Shown: positions 8,873-18,491 of the stretch, piece after piece
Position numbering within the stretch: position 1 is the stretch's first letter
Layout: each line of letters begins with the position of its first letter
Assembly (NCBI RefSeq): GCF_030053835.1
Contig: NZ_CP125655.1
Location: 1,364,001 to 1,428,000, forward strand
DNA: 64,000 nucleotides
Direction of reading: 5' to 3'
Source: Cellulomonas sp. ES6
GTDB taxonomy: Bacteria; Actinomycetota; Actinomycetes; Actinomycetales; Cellulomonadaceae
The notes under the pieces: model-generated
Database searches by the model: none
Seen by the model: only the letters and a program-made list of their open reading frames with translations
Told to the model about the DNA's origin: nothing
Position numbers and translations under genes: made by a program

Positions 8873-10421
8873 GCCCGCTCACGACGACGTAGAAGGTGCG
8901 CCACAGGATCATGAGGTCGAAGGCGATCGACCAGTTCTCGACGTAGCGCAGGTCGAGCTTCACGGCCTCCTCCCACGCCAGGTCCGCGCGGCCGCTGATC
9001 TGCCACAGGCCGGTGAGCCCGGGCTTGACCAGCAGGCGGCGGCGCGCCGACTCGCGGTACTGGGCGACCTCGAACGGCAGCGGCGGGCGGGGCCCGACCA
9101 GCGCCATGTCGCCCTTGACCACGTTGAACAGCTGCGGAAGCTCGTCCAGGGAGTGCTTGCGCAGGAAGTGCCCGATGCGCGTGATGCGCGGGTCGCGGTC
9201 CATCTTGAACAGCGGGCCGTCGGCCTGGTTCGCCGCGCGCAGCTCCGCGAGCCGCTCCTCGGCGTCCACCACCATGCTGCGGAACTTCAGCATGGAGAAC
9301 TCGCGGCCCTCCTTGCCGACCCGCGTCTGGCGGAACAGCACCGGACCCGGGCTCGTCACCTTCACCGCGACGGCGATGACGGCCAGGACCGGCAGCAGCG
9401 CGAGCAGCGCCCCGGCGGAGAACGCGGTGTCGAACACGCGCTTGGCGATGATGCGGGACCGGCGCGACTCGGCGGCGTTCACGTGGATCAGCGAGAGGCC
9501 CGCCGTCGGCTCGAGGGTGACGCGCGGCCCGAACACCTCGACGATGCCCGGCGCGACGACCAGCTCGGTGCGGGTGCGCTGCAGCGCCCAGGACAGCCGG
9601 CGCAGCGCCTGCCCGGACAGCTCGGACCCGGTGACGATGACGACGTCGAACTCCCCGTCCACCGCCACCTGCACGACGTCGGAGACCGACCCGAGCACCG
9701 GCACCCCGAGGGGCGGCAGCGGCCCGTCGAACGACGGCACGCACACCCCGGCGATGTGGTACCCGTACTGAGGCAGCCCGCGCAGGTCGTCCACGACCTG
9801 GGTGATCGACGAGGCGTCCCCCACCACCAGCGTGCGGCGCATCGACTCCCCGGCGGCGCGGCGGCGGTGCAGCGCGCGGCGGGCGACGTGCCGGGCGGTG
9901 ATGAGCACCAGCACCACGAGGGGCAGCGCGAAGAACACGATCGTGCGGGGCACGTCGACGTCCAGGCCGACCGCGAGCAGCGCGAGGCTCGCCGCGCTCA
10001 GCACGCCGCCGCGGATCACCGCCTCGAACTCCAGGTGGCCGTCGCCGATCACCTGGCGGTCGTACCCGCGCTCGACGGCGACCATCGCGATGAACAGCAC
10101 GCCGATCATCAGGCCCCAGGACAGCTGGAGCAGCGACACCCCGTGCATGAGGAACAGCAGCAGCGTCGGGATGCAGGTGGCGAGCACCACGTCCCGGGCC
10201 AGGGTCTCGACCTGGTAGGTCGCGTGCTGGCTGCGCCACCCGGACGGGGCGGCGGTGCCGAGGGGCTCGTGGAACGGCCGCTCGGAGGCCCAGGAGAGCC
10301 GTGGTCCGCGGGCGGCGCGCCGGCGTTCGGCGGCGTCGTGCTCCGTCGAGGGTCCGGCCTCCGGCGCCGCGACGGCGCGCTCGGCGGAGCGCGACACGTC
10401 GTGATCGTCGAGCAGGCTCAT
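8859..10421 (-). CDS. Polyprenyl-phosphate sugar-1-phosphate transferase (WbaP/CpsE type)
   Basis: A 520-residue initiating enzyme of exopolysaccharide synthesis, which moves a sugar-1-phosphate from a UDP-sugar to undecaprenyl phosphate at the membrane. The N-terminal half has about four membrane helices and a CoA-binding-like Rossmann region (RTLVVGDASSITQVVDDL). The C-terminal catalytic domain starts KRVFDTAFSAGALLALLPV and carries SPGPVLFRQTRVGKEGREF, KFRSMVVDAEERL, LDELPQLFNVVKGDMALVGP and KPGLTGLWQISGR, the Asp/Glu and Arg signatures of the bacterial sugar transferase family. It is first in its operon, as expected for the priming step. The sugar (glucose or galactose) is not decidable. 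Confidence 0.92.
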   Translation of the reverse strand: MSLLDDHDVSRSAERAVAAPEAGPSTEHDAAERRRAARGPRLSWASERPFHEPLGTAAPSGWRSQHATYQVETLARDVVLATCIPTLLLFLMHGVSLLQLSWGLMIGVLFIAMVAVERGYDRQVIGDGHLEFEAVIRGGVLSAASLALLAVGLDVDVPRTIVFFALPLVVLVLITARHVARRALHRRRAAGESMRRTLVVGDASSITQVVDDLRGLPQYGYHIAGVCVPSFDGPLPPLGVPVLGSVSDVVQVAVDGEFDVVIVTGSELSGQALRRLSWALQRTRTELVVAPGIVEVFGPRVTLEPTAGLSLIHVNAAESRRSRIIAKRVFDTAFSAGALLALLPVLAVIAVAVKVTSPGPVLFRQTRVGKEGREFSMLKFRSMVVDAEERLAELRAANQADGPLFKMDRDPRITRIGHFLRKHSLDELPQLFNVVKGDMALVGPRPPLPFEVAQYRESARRRLLVKPGLTGLWQISGRADLAWEEAVKLDLRYVENWSIAFDLMILWRTFYVVVSGHGGR

Positions 10422-10799
10422 GTCAGGGTCCCCCCGGGCGGCGTTGGTGTGACTTGAGGCTATATCAGCGGGTTTGTCCCGGTCCGCCCTATCTGTCCGT
10501 TTTCACCCCTTTCGCACCCGTATGGGCGATCCGCCTCGCGCTGACCTGCGACGACACCCGCGCTGGACGCGCTCCCACCCCCGGCGTCACCCGGATGCCG
10601 CACCCGGCCCCCGGCCTGCGACAACACCCCTCCCGCGCCGACCTCCGCCCCACCCGCCGCCGCCCCACCCGCCGGCACCGCACCCCGGACGCACCCCGGA
10701 CGCACCGCGAGGTCGTCACCCCAGGCCGAGGTCGTCACGTCGGCGTGACGACCTCGGCCCGAGGTGACGACCTCGAGCGGACTGCTGCGCGCGACCCGG
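10422..10799 (-). other. 378-bp spacer: EPS operon promoter region plus repeat element
   Basis: No gene is seen. The part nearest the sugar transferase, read on -, has an unusually AT-rich patch (TGATATAGCC, complement of about 10457-10466) that could be a -10 region; no good -35 hexamer lies at the usual distance, so a sigma class cannot be assigned. The middle (about 10550-10700) is low-complexity C/A-rich sequence. The end next to pth holds the GAGGTCGTCA repeat listed separately. Confidence 0.45.
10708..10776. repeat. GAGGTCGTCA hairpin element, copy 1
   Basis: One direct GAGGTCGTCA unit is followed by an inverted pair (GGCCGAGGTCGTCACGT ... TGACGACCTCGGCC, loop of about 5 nt) and a further GAGGTGACGACCTCG palindrome. 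It lies 24 bp after the pth stop. Two more copies with the same plan are at 35339-35408 and 61541-61650. Confidence 0.8.
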
Positions 10800-11420
10800 T
10801 CAGCGGGTGCGGGTGTGGAACCGGAGCTGCGCGCGCTCCAGGCCCTCCGTGACCACCAGCTCGACGGCGTCCGCGGCGTCGTCGAGCAGGAGCGGCAGCT
10901 CCTTCTGCTCCGGCTTCGCGAAGTCGCGCAGCACGAAGTCCGCCGCGTCCATCCGCCCCGGCGGCCGGCCGATGCCGACCCGCACCCGCAGGTAGTCCTT
11001 CGTGCCGAGCGCCTTCGACGTGTCCCGCAGGCCGTTGTGGCCGCCCTCGCCGCCGCCCAGCTTCAGCTTGATCTCGCCGAACGGGATGTCGAGCTCGTCG
11101 TGCACCAGCACCACCCGGTCCGGCGGCACGTCGTAGTACCGCGCGAGCGCGGCGACCGGCCCGCCCGAGGTGTTCATGAACGTGGTCGGCTTCGCCAGGA
11201 CGGCCCGCGGACCGGGCGCTCCCCCGGGCAGCGTGCCGATGCGCACCTCCGCCGTCGCCGCCTGCGGGCGCCGGGACAGCACGCCGCCCTTCGACCCGAA
11301 CGACGCGCCCGCGCGCCGCGCGAGCTCGTCGAGCACCATCTGCCCGACGTTGTGCCGGTTGCCGGCGTACTGCGGACCCGGGTTCCCGAGGCCGACCACC
11401 AGCCAGCGCCCCTCGCTCAT
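10800..11420 (-). CDS. pth: Peptidyl-tRNA hydrolase
   Basis: A 206-residue enzyme that cleaves the ester bond of peptidyl-tRNA released from stalled ribosomes, recycling tRNA in the cytoplasm. The family signature is complete: [20 protein letters not shown] at the N-terminus with the catalytic His-containing NRHN, then [30 protein letters not shown] with the catalytic Asp region, and [12 protein letters not shown]. The start at 11420 was chosen over an in-frame start 22 codons upstream because it gives the usual length and has an AGAGGGAG ribosome-binding site. It follows rplY, the conserved actinobacterial order. Confidence 0.97.
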   Translation of the reverse strand: MSEGRWLVVGLGNPGPQYAGNRHNVGQMVLDELARRAGASFGSKGGVLSRRPQAATAEVRIGTLPGGAPGPRAVLAKPTTFMNTSGGPVAALARYYDVPPDRVVLVHDELDIPFGEIKLKLGGGEGGHNGLRDTSKALGTKDYLRVRVGIGRPPGRMDAADFVLRDFAKPEQKELPLLLDDAADAVELVVTEGLERAQLRFHTRTR

Positions 11421-11473
11421 CGCGACGCCACTCCCTCTCGTCGTCACGGGCACCCGCGGGTGCCCCGCATGCC

Positions 11474-11508
11474 GGACGCCCGGCACCGTCGCACGGTACC
11501 GGGCGTCC
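11474..11508 (-). terminator. Hairpin after rplY
   Basis: A 10-bp stem (GGACGCCCGG/CCGGGCGTCC), one mismatch and 5 more pairs close a 3-nt loop, 46 nt after the rplY stop. No T-tract follows, as is usual for terminators in this window. Confidence 0.6.
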
Positions 11509-11553
11509 CCAGCGTGGTCGGCGCGCTCCCCGCACGGGGGCGCGCCGGGCGGA

Positions 11554-12147
11554 TCACTCCGCGGCGGCCTCGGCGGCCTCGGCCTCGTCCGCGGCGCGGT
11601 CCTCGGCGGAGACGGTCGGGACGGTGACGGTCACGATGACCTGCTCCGCGTCGCCCTCGAGCACGGAGCCCGCCGGGAGGGCCAGCTCGCCGGCGGTCAG
11701 CGCGGTGCCGGCCTCGAGGCCCTCGATGGAGACCTCGACGTGCTCCGGCAGGTGCGTGGCCTCGGCCTCGAGGGTCAGCGTCTGGGTCTCGACGATGTGG
11801 ATCGTGCCGGGGGCCGACTCGCCCACGACCGTGACCGGGACCTCGACGGTGACCTTCTCGCCGCGGCGGACGATCAGCAGGTCGACGTGCTCGATCACGT
11901 TCTTGACCGGGTCGCGCTGCACGTCCTTGGCGAGCGCCAGCGTGGCCTTGCCCTCGAGCTCGATCTCGAACAGGGCGTTCGCCTGCTTGACGGCGAGCAT
12001 GGTCTCGTGACCCGGCAGCGCGACGTGCACCGGCTCGGTGCCGTGCCCGTAGAGGACGGCGGGGATCTGGTGGGCACGGCGCAGGCGGCGCGCGGCGCCC
12101 TTGCCGAACTCGGTACGGGTGGTGGCGACGAGCTTGACCTCGGACAC
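11554..12147 (-). CDS. rplY: 50S ribosomal protein L25/general stress protein Ctc
   Basis: A 197-residue protein of the long CTC form: an N-terminal 5S-rRNA-binding L25 domain ([40 protein letters not shown]) and a C-terminal TL5 beta domain ([40 protein letters not shown]), ending in an acidic Glu/Ala tail typical of actinobacterial L25. The GTG at 12147 is preferred over a TTG four codons upstream because a GGGAG site lies 5 nt before it. It stands between prs and pth on the same strand. Confidence 0.95.
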   Translation of the reverse strand: MSEVKLVATTRTEFGKGAARRLRRAHQIPAVLYGHGTEPVHVALPGHETMLAVKQANALFEIELEGKATLALAKDVQRDPVKNVIEHVDLLIVRRGEKVTVEVPVTVVGESAPGTIHIVETQTLTLEAEATHLPEHVEVSIEGLEAGTALTAGELALPAGSVLEGDAEQVIVTVTVPTVSAEDRAADEAEAAEAAAE

Positions 12148-12469
12148 GGTGACTCCCAAGAAGCAGAGGATGACGGGCGAGACGGTGTGGTGGCCTCGAC
12201 GCGGGACGCTGGACGGGCACGCGGAGGCGGACCACCCAGTCGATCACGGAGATCGGTGGTCTCGATCCGACGCGGTCCGCGCGGCCGTGTCCACGGCACC
12301 CGGGGGGTGCGGGACGCGCCGTCCGCCGGACCGCCGACGGGTCGTGGAGCGACCGTCCGACGTCCCTCGCCGAGGCAACCCCCCGATCCTACCCGCGTCC
12401 CACCCTGCGGGACGAATCCGCCCCCACGGACCGCGCGCCCCGCGGCCCGCACGCACCCGGGTCCGCCCC

Positions 12470-12620
12470 CGCGCCCGCGCACGCGCCGCGCCCTCCGCCC
12501 GCACCCGCGCACGCGCCGCGCCCTCCGCCCGCACCCGCACCCGCGCCGCGCCCTCCGCCCGCACCCGCACCCGCGCCGCGCCCTCCGCCCGCACCCGCAC
12601 CCGCGCCGCGCCCTCCGCCC
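12470..12620. repeat. 30-bp tandem repeat array (about 5 units)
   Basis: A 30-bp unit with core GCCGCGCCCTCCGCCCGCAC recurs with starts at about 12484, 12514, 12544, 12574 and 12604. The first units differ by A/C changes and the middle ones are identical. It has no coding signal; open frames through it give only Ala/Arg/Gly repeats. Confidence 0.85.
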
Positions 12621-12635
12621 GCGCGCAGCCCGCGT

Positions 12636-12693
12636 CGAGAAGCCAGGACACGCCCGGGATCACGACGCCCGGCCGGCGTGTCCTGGACTCTCG
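12636..12693. repeat. Long inverted repeat downstream of prs
   Basis: CCAGGACACGCC (12643-12654) pairs with GGCGTGTCCTGG (12675-12686). Five outer pairs (12636-12640 with 12689-12693) flank a 2-nt mismatch, and CGGG/CCCG pairs inside. It lies about 91 nt past the prs stop on the - strand, so it may end the glmU-prs transcript. There is no T-tract. Confidence 0.7.
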
Positions 12694-12783
12694 GCGTCGC
12701 AGGGTGCGAGGGGTGCGTGCGCGGGGAGGGTGCGTGCGAGGGGAGGGTGCGTGCGCGGAGGGCGCGCGGGGTCGTGCTGGGGG

Positions 12784-13767
12784 TCAGGACTGGCCGTCGA
12801 AGAGGCTCGTGACCGAGCCGTCGTCGAAGACCTCGCGGATCGCGCGCGCGATGAGCGGCGCGATGGACAGCACGGTCAGGTTCTCGAACCGGTGCTCGTC
12901 GGGGATCGGAAGCGTGTCGGTGACGATGACCTCGCGCGCCCCGCACTGCTGGAGGCGGTCGGTGGCCGGGTCGGACAGCACGCCGTGGGTCGCGGCGACG
13001 ATGACGTCCTTCGCCCCCGCCTCCTTGAGCACGCGCACCGCCCCGGTGATCGTGCCGGCGGTGTCGATGAGGTCGTCGACCAGCACGCAGGTCCGGCCCT
13101 CGACGTCGCCGACCACGCGGTTCGCGACCGTCTTGTTGGGCTGCCGGATGTCGCGGGACTTGTGCACGAACGCCAGCGGCCCGCCGCCGAGCTTCTGCGC
13201 CCACAGCTCGGCGACGCGGATGCGACCGGCGTCCGGGGACACGACGGTGACGTTCTGCACGTCGACCCGGGTCCGCACGTACTCGGTGAGGATCGGCATC
13301 GCCCACAGGTGGTCGACCGGGCCGTCGAAGAAGCCCTGGATCTGCGCGGCGTGCAGGTCGACGCTCATCAGCCGGTCGGCGCCCGCGGTCTTGAACAGGT
13401 CCGACACCAGGCGGGCCGAGATCGGCTCGCGGCCGCGGTGCTTCTTGTCCTGCCGGGCGTAGCCGTAGAACGGGGCGATCACGGTGATCGTCTTGGCCGA
13501 GGCCCGCTTGAGCGCGTCGACCATGAGGAACTGCTCCATCAGCCACTGGTTGATGGGCGCCGCGTGGCTCTGCAGCACGAACACGTCCGCGCCGCGCACC
13601 GACTCGGCGAACCGCACGTAGATCTCGCCGTTCGCGAAGTCGTACGCGGTGGTGGGCAGCAGGTCGATGTCGAGGCTCTGCGCCACGGCCGCGGCCAGGT
13701 CGGGGTGCGCGCGACCCGAGACCAGGACGAGCCGCTTCTCACCGTCCTGCGAGACGATCCCGGTCAT
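12784..13767 (-). CDS. prs: Ribose-phosphate pyrophosphokinase
   Basis: A 327-residue cytoplasmic enzyme that makes PRPP from ribose-5-phosphate and ATP, feeding purine, pyrimidine, His, Trp and NAD synthesis. Seen motifs are [40 protein letters not shown], the flexible-loop region [20 protein letters not shown] with the catalytic Lys/Arg, the Mg-binding [17 protein letters not shown], and the PRPP loop [18 protein letters not shown]. Its ATG overlaps the glmU stop (ATGA), giving a translationally coupled glmU-prs pair. Confidence 0.97.
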   Translation of the reverse strand: MTGIVSQDGEKRLVLVSGRAHPDLAAAVAQSLDIDLLPTTAYDFANGEIYVRFAESVRGADVFVLQSHAAPINQWLMEQFLMVDALKRASAKTITVIAPFYGYARQDKKHRGREPISARLVSDLFKTAGADRLMSVDLHAAQIQGFFDGPVDHLWAMPILTEYVRTRVDVQNVTVVSPDAGRIRVAELWAQKLGGGPLAFVHKSRDIRQPNKTVANRVVGDVEGRTCVLVDDLIDTAGTITGAVRVLKEAGAKDVIVAATHGVLSDPATDRLQQCGAREVIVTDTLPIPDEHRFENLTVLSIAPLIARAIREVFDDGSVTSLFDGQS

Positions 13768-15422
13768 CGTGCGGTGTCCTCCGTGCTGGGCTGGGCGTCG
13801 GGCAGCGGGGCCGGGTGGTCCGGCAGGTGCGGGGGCGGCGTGGAGTAGACCCCCGAGCCGGCAGCGCGGCCGGCGCGCTCACGCTCGGCGCGCGCCTGGG
13901 GCGAGAGCTGGTCGTCCTCGCCGCGGGCGCGGGCGGCGGCCTCGGCGGCGGGGGTGCCGGCGCGGGACCGGGAGACCCAGCCCTCGATGTTCCGCTGGGC
14001 GCCGGCGCTCACGGCGAGCGCACCCGGCGGGACGTCGTGCCGGATGACCGAGCCGGCACCGGTGTAGGCGCCGTCGCCCACGGTCACCGGGGCGACGAAC
14101 ATGTTGTCCGAGCCGGTGCGGGCGTACGAGCCGATCGTCGTGCGGTGCTTGCGCACCCCGTCGTAGTTGACGAACACCGACGCCGCGCCGATGTTCGTCT
14201 CCTCGCCGATGGTCGCGTCGCCCACGTACGACAGGTGCGGCACCTTGGAGCCGGCGCCGATCTCCGCGTTCTTCGTCTCGACGAACGTGCCGATCTTGCC
14301 GCGCTCGCCGAGCACGGTGCCGGGCCGCAGGTAGGCGAACGGGCCGACGGTCGCGCCCTCGCCGATCACCGCGAGCGACCCGTGGGTCCGCACGACGGTC
14401 GCGCCGGCGTGCACCTCGACGTCCGTCAGGGTGGTGTCCGGGCCGATCGTGGCGCCGGAGGCGACCGACGTCGCGCCGTGCAGCTGGGTGCCGGGCAGCA
14501 GGGTGACGTCCTGCGCGAGCTCGACGTCGACGTCCACCCAGGTGGTCGCGGGGTCCACGACCGTCACGCCGGCGCGCATCCAGTCGTCCAGGACGCGGCG
14601 GTTCAGCTCGGCGCGCAGCACCGCGAGCTGCGCCCGGTCGTTGACGCCCTCGACGAGCACCGGGTCGTCCGTGCGCAGCGCGCGCACCCGGCCGCCGTCG
14701 GCCCGCGCGATCGCCAGCACGTCCGTCAGGTAGACCTCGCCCTGCGCGTTGTCGCGCCCGAGCCGGCCGAACGCCCCGCGGAGCACCGCGGCGTCGAACA
14801 CGTAGACCGACGAGTTGATCTCGGCGATCGCGCGCTGCTCGTCGGTCGCGTCCTTCTCCTCGACGATGCCGAGCACGTCGCCCGCGTCGGCCGGGTCCTG
14901 CGAGCGCAGGATGCGCCCGTACCCGGTCGGGTCGGCGACCTCGGTGGTCAGCACGGTCACGGCGTTGCCGTCCGCGGCGTGCGCGGCGAGCAGCTCGGCC
15001 AGCGTCCCGCCGTCGAGCAGCGGGATGTCCCCCGCCAGCACCACGACCGGGCCCTCGACGAGCACGCCCGCGGCGGAGCCGGGCACGCCCGGGCCGTCCC
15101 CGGCGGACGCGGCCTCGGCCTGCGCGGCGGCGTCGAGCACCGCGAGCGCGCACTGCACGGCGCGGCCGGTGCCCGGCACGTCGTCCTGGTCGGCGACCAG
15201 GACCTGGGGCATGAGCTCGCGGGCGTGCGCGGCCACCTGGTCGCGCTCGTGCCGGACGACGACCGCCGTCCGGCGGGGCTCGAGCGCCTGGGCCGCGGCG
15301 AGCGCGTGCCCGAGCATCGAGCGGCCCGCGAGGGTGTGCAGGACCTTGGGTGTGGCCGAACGCATCCGGGTGCCCTCACCTGCGGCGAGGACGACGACCG
15401 CAGCGGGGCGGGGGGTGGTCAC
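13764..15422 (-). CDS. glmU: Bifunctional GlcNAc-1-P uridyltransferase / GlcN-1-P acetyltransferase
   Basis: A 552-residue bifunctional enzyme that acetylates glucosamine-1-P and uridylates it to UDP-GlcNAc, the precursor of peptidoglycan and other glycans. The N-terminal pyrophosphorylase domain opens [20 protein letters not shown] with the G-x-G-T-R-M loop. The C-terminal half is a left-handed beta-helix of hexapeptide repeats ([53 protein letters not shown]). About 90 extra C-terminal residues are polar, Arg/Glu/Pro-rich and probably disordered, as in other actinobacterial GlmU. The GTG start has an AGGGAG site 9 nt upstream. Confidence 0.96.
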   Translation of the reverse strand: MTTPRPAAVVVLAAGEGTRMRSATPKVLHTLAGRSMLGHALAAAQALEPRRTAVVVRHERDQVAAHARELMPQVLVADQDDVPGTGRAVQCALAVLDAAAQAEAASAGDGPGVPGSAAGVLVEGPVVVLAGDIPLLDGGTLAELLAAHAADGNAVTVLTTEVADPTGYGRILRSQDPADAGDVLGIVEEKDATDEQRAIAEINSSVYVFDAAVLRGAFGRLGRDNAQGEVYLTDVLAIARADGGRVRALRTDDPVLVEGVNDRAQLAVLRAELNRRVLDDWMRAGVTVVDPATTWVDVDVELAQDVTLLPGTQLHGATSVASGATIGPDTTLTDVEVHAGATVVRTHGSLAVIGEGATVGPFAYLRPGTVLGERGKIGTFVETKNAEIGAGSKVPHLSYVGDATIGEETNIGAASVFVNYDGVRKHRTTIGSYARTGSDNMFVAPVTVGDGAYTGAGSVIRHDVPPGALAVSAGAQRNIEGWVSRSRAGTPAAEAAARARGEDDQLSPQARAERERAGRAAGSGVYSTPPPHLPDHPAPLPDAQPSTEDTAR

Positions 15423-15653
15423 CTGTGGGTGCTCCCTGTCGAGAGGTCTGCCCGGACGAACGCGGGGGCGCGGCCGGGCGGGGACGTCGTGCTCCCGCAC
15501 TCTACCGCCGTCGCGGCGACCCCCGGCGCGCGTCCGCCGACTCCCCGCACGTGCGCGACCACCCCGGACCCGTGCGCACCGGCCGCCGCAGCGGTCGTCC
15601 CGGCGTGCCGGGCGCGCGGCGGTCGGCGGCGCGCGGGGGGTGTGCGGGCGGGT

Positions 15654-15705
15654 GTGCGGGAGGGACGCGGGCACACCCCTCCGCACGCCCGCGTCCCTCC
15701 CGCAC
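15654..15705 (-). terminator. 19-bp perfect hairpin after the LAXTG protein gene
   Basis: Arms 15654-15672 and 15687-15705 are perfect reverse complements, with a 14-nt loop between them. The hairpin begins 9 nt after the stop of the - strand surface-protein gene. There is no T-tract, but its length and position suggest transcript termination. Confidence 0.7.
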
Positions 15706-15714
15706 GTCTGGGGG

Positions 15715-17784
15715 TCAGCCCTCGCCGCGAACCCGGCGGCGGCCACGGAGCGCGAGGAGCGCGCCGCCGGCGACCACCAGCGCCGAGGCGCACAGCAGCA
15801 CCACGCCGGCGGGGCTGCCGGTCCACGCCAGGACGCCGCTCGCCGCGCTCGGCGTGCTCGCCGTCGACGACGGAGCGGTTTCACCGGGCAGGGCCACCAC
15901 GGTCGGGTCGGGGGACGGCGCCGGGTCCGGGTCGACGGGCTGCGGGTCGACCGGCTCCGGGTCGACCGGCTCCGGGTCGACGGGCTGCGGGTCGACGGGC
16001 TCCGGGTCGACCGGTTCGGGGTCCGCCGCGACGAAGCTCACGCGCACCGTGCCGACCTCGGTGCCGCCGACGGACGCGCGGACCGTCGCGACTCCCGGCT
16101 CCACGGACCGGAGCCCGACCGTGATGGTGCCGTCGCCGTGGTCGACCGGGGTGGCCAGCTCCCCGAGGTCCGTGGCGAACGTCACGTCGTCGGCAGCGTC
16201 CGCGGCCTCGACGCCACCGGCGCCGGTCGCGTCCGCAGCGGGCGCGTCCGCAGGAGGCGCGTCCGCAGGAGGCGCGTCCGCAGGAGGCGCGTCCACGGCA
16301 GGCGCGTCCACGGCAGGCACAACCGCATCAGGCGCATCCGTAGCGGGCGCATCCGTAGCAGGCGCATCCGTGGCAGGCGCACCCGTGGCGGGCGCGTCGA
16401 CCGCCGCGACCGCGGCGTCGGCCTCCACCGGATCGGGGGTGACCGCCCCCGTGGTGAGCGTGACGGTCGACACCGACACGCCGTCCGCCGCGAGCGTGCG
16501 CGGGGCGGCATCCAGCGTCGCGGTGACGGCCCGCTCCGTGACCTCGACGGTCGTCGGGGCGCCGCAGCCCTCCGGCGATCCGGCGGTGCACGCCGAGGGG
16601 TCGAGCACCGTCGGCGACGCGGCGCGCGTCACCGACGCCTCCCAGGTCCCCGCGGAGACCGCCCGCGCGGTCAGCCGGATCTGCGCCGCCTGCCCGGGCG
16701 CGAGGTCCCCGACGGTCCACGTCCCCGTCGCGGCGTCGTACGTGCCGTCACCGGACTGCGCGGTCAGCTCGAGGCCGGCCGGGATCGCGAAGTCGACGGT
16801 GGTCCCGGGCGACGCCGCGGGCCCGTCGTCGCGGACGTCGAGCGTGTAGGTCACCTCGTCGCCGACCTGGACGGAGGGCGGCTCGGCGGTCGCGCCGACC
16901 GCGAGGTCCGCGAACGGCTCGACGCGCTCGCCGACCGTCACGAACCACGCGCGGGTCACCTCGGCACCGGGCGCCACCGCGTCGGAGCGCCACAGGACGG
17001 CGGCGCTGGTGTCGACCACCGGGAGCTCGTCGCACGCCGCCGTGGTCCACTTGTCGCGAAAGCACGTCGTCGTGACGCCGTACCCGGCGGCGGCAGCGGC
17101 GACGGCGTAGTAGTTGCCACCCAGCAGAATCGGGTCGGGCGACACCGCCACGACGCTCATCGCCCCCTCCCCCTCCGTCGAGATGCAGCTCGAGGAGGTG
17201 GCGTCCATCGCCGACATCCCGAAGTCGTTCCCGGCGAAGTGGCAGTCGTACCAGTAGCCGAGCTGCACGTCCTCCGCCGACTCCCCGAGATTCGTGTAGC
17301 TGATCCGGCCCTGGATGTAGTCGTCGCCGTCGGCGTAGAGGTTCGTCGTGGTGACCCGCATGACGCCGGCCACCTCACGCGTCGTGGAGATCCAGTACGG
17401 GTCGGCCGGCGTCCCCGTGCCGCCGTGCCGCTGCTCGACGAACGTGCCCGTGCCCGCGAGCATCTCGCGCCCCGACGCCGTGGTGACCATGGGGCCGGTG
17501 TTGCCCGCGGCCGTGCCGCCCTCGCGGTCCGTCGTCCGGTAGTACGCCCCGAAGGTCGTCGAGTGCCGGGTCCAGAGCTGGCTGCGCATCGCCGCGTCGA
17601 GGTACACCCGCTGGATGCTGGTGTTCTCGACGCGGATGGCACCGTCCTCGACGCTCCCCGGCGCCGCGAGCGCCGCGCCACCCCCGGCCACGAGCCCGAG
17701 CCCGGCCAGTGCCACGGCGAGCACCCCCGCCCCGGCACGCCGCAGCCGGCCCCGGATGGTCGTCCTCGGTCGTCTGGCGTCCAC
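15715..17784 (-). CDS. LAXTG-anchored surface protein with DUF11-like and Ig-like repeats
   Basis: A 689-residue secreted wall protein. The signal peptide is [20 protein letters not shown] followed by an AALA-AP cleavage site. The region up to about residue 310 is an unrecognised beta-rich domain with scattered Cys. Next comes a DUF11-like domain ([20 protein letters not shown] ... [17 protein letters not shown]). An invasin/Big_1-like Ig domain follows, interrupted by an Ala/Pro/Asp low-complexity insert of repeated DAPAT and DAPPA units. Then come about seven [10 protein letters not shown] repeats, and finally LAWTG (652-656), a hydrophobic stretch and RGRRR. LAXTG is the motif used by class E sortases. 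The GTG at 17784 is preferred because AGAGGA precedes it by 6 nt. Likely an adhesin or wall-stalk protein; its ligand is unknown. Confidence 0.75.
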   Translation of the reverse strand: MDARRPRTTIRGRLRRAGAGVLAVALAGLGLVAGGGAALAAPGSVEDGAIRVENTSIQRVYLDAAMRSQLWTRHSTTFGAYYRTTDREGGTAAGNTGPMVTTASGREMLAGTGTFVEQRHGGTGTPADPYWISTTREVAGVMRVTTTNLYADGDDYIQGRISYTNLGESAEDVQLGYWYDCHFAGNDFGMSAMDATSSSCISTEGEGAMSVVAVSPDPILLGGNYYAVAAAAAGYGVTTTCFRDKWTTAACDELPVVDTSAAVLWRSDAVAPGAEVTRAWFVTVGERVEPFADLAVGATAEPPSVQVGDEVTYTLDVRDDGPAASPGTTVDFAIPAGLELTAQSGDGTYDAATGTWTVGDLAPGQAAQIRLTARAVSAGTWEASVTRAASPTVLDPSACTAGSPEGCGAPTTVEVTERAVTATLDAAPRTLAADGVSVSTVTLTTGAVTPDPVEADAAVAAVDAPATGAPATDAPATDAPATDAPDAVVPAVDAPAVDAPPADAPPADAPPADAPAADATGAGGVEAADAADDVTFATDLGELATPVDHGDGTITVGLRSVEPGVATVRASVGGTEVGTVRVSFVAADPEPVDPEPVDPQPVDPEPVDPEPVDPQPVDPDPAPSPDPTVVALPGETAPSSTASTPSAASGVLAWTGSPAGVVLLCASALVVAGGALLALRGRRRVRGEG

Positions 17785-18072
17785 GCCTGGTCCTCTCGTC
17801 GCCGCGGCGGTACCCGCGCGGGCACCGCGTCCGACGCTGGCGGCGCCGCGGCCGGACCGGGTGGGGGACCTGCGTCCTGCGTGGGTGGTCCGCCGTCGCG
17901 GCCGTGCGGGGGTCCCGCGGAGCACTCAGGCCCGTCGGCGACGCAGGTGAGTGGACCGGCGGCGTCGGTGAGGGCCGTGACCTAGGTGGCCCGCGTGCGG
18001 AGCCGGCCCCGCGCGGGGATGCTGAGGCGTAGGCCCCGGCGGTCGGCGCCGGGGCGGCTGAGGGAGGCCACG

Positions 18073-18486
18073 GTGACCCGTCCCCGCGTCGTGCAGACCG
18101 TGCTGGACACCACCGACCCGCGGGGGCTCGCGGAGTTCTACCGGGAGCTGCTCGGGCTCGAGTCCCGCCCCGGCGACGAGCCGCCGGCGCCCGGTGAGCC
18201 GGACCCGGCGGGCGACGACTGGCTGGTCCTGCGGGGCGAGGGCCTGTGGCCGCTGGCGTTCCAGAAGGTCCCCGAGCTCCCGGCCGCGACCTGGCCCGAC
18301 CCCGACGTCCCGCAGCAGCTCCACCTGGACATGACGGTGCCCGACGCGGGGACGCTCGACGCCGAGCACGAGCGGGTGCTCGGCCTGGGAGCCCGGCTGC
18401 TGCTCGACCGGCGCGACGACCCGGACGAGCCGCTGCGCGTCTACGCCGACCCGGCGGGGCACCCGTTCTGCATCTTCGTGGGCTGA
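18073..18486 (+). CDS. VOC/glyoxalase-fold protein
   Basis: A 137-residue protein with the two beta-alpha-beta-beta-beta halves of the vicinal-oxygen-chelate fold: VVQTVLDTTDPRGLAEFYRE, QLHLDMTVPDAGTLDAEHER and the end YADPAGHPFCIFVG. Many actinobacterial homologues have this PAGHPFC ending and no assigned substrate. The GTG at 18073 has a GGGAGG site 6 nt upstream; an in-frame extension further 5' is Arg-rich and looks non-coding. It stands alone between a divergent surface-protein gene and the convergent antiterminator gene. An enzymatic or a binding role are both possible. Confidence 0.8.
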   Translation: MTRPRVVQTVLDTTDPRGLAEFYRELLGLESRPGDEPPAPGEPDPAGDDWLVLRGEGLWPLAFQKVPELPAATWPDPDVPQQLHLDMTVPDAGTLDAEHERVLGLGARLLLDRRDDPDEPLRVYADPAGHPFCIFVG

Positions 18487-18491
18487 GCCCG

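Larger units (their letters stand above)
12148..12783. other. 636-bp spacer between prs and rplY
   Basis: No gene is seen. The half next to rplY (about 12150-12460) should contain the rplY promoter but no clear hexamers stand out. The remainder is a 30-bp tandem array and a long inverted repeat, both listed separately, then a purine-rich run of GTGCGNGNGG units just downstream of prs. Confidence 0.6.

Noticed and set aside
12470..12620. CRISPR array
   Set aside because: The repeats are directly tandem with no unique spacers, and no cas genes are nearby.
11895..12663. Antisense and sense frames through the prs-rplY spacer coding Ala/Gly/Arg repeats
   Set aside because: They only translate the 30-bp tandem array and have no ribosome site or recognisable domain.
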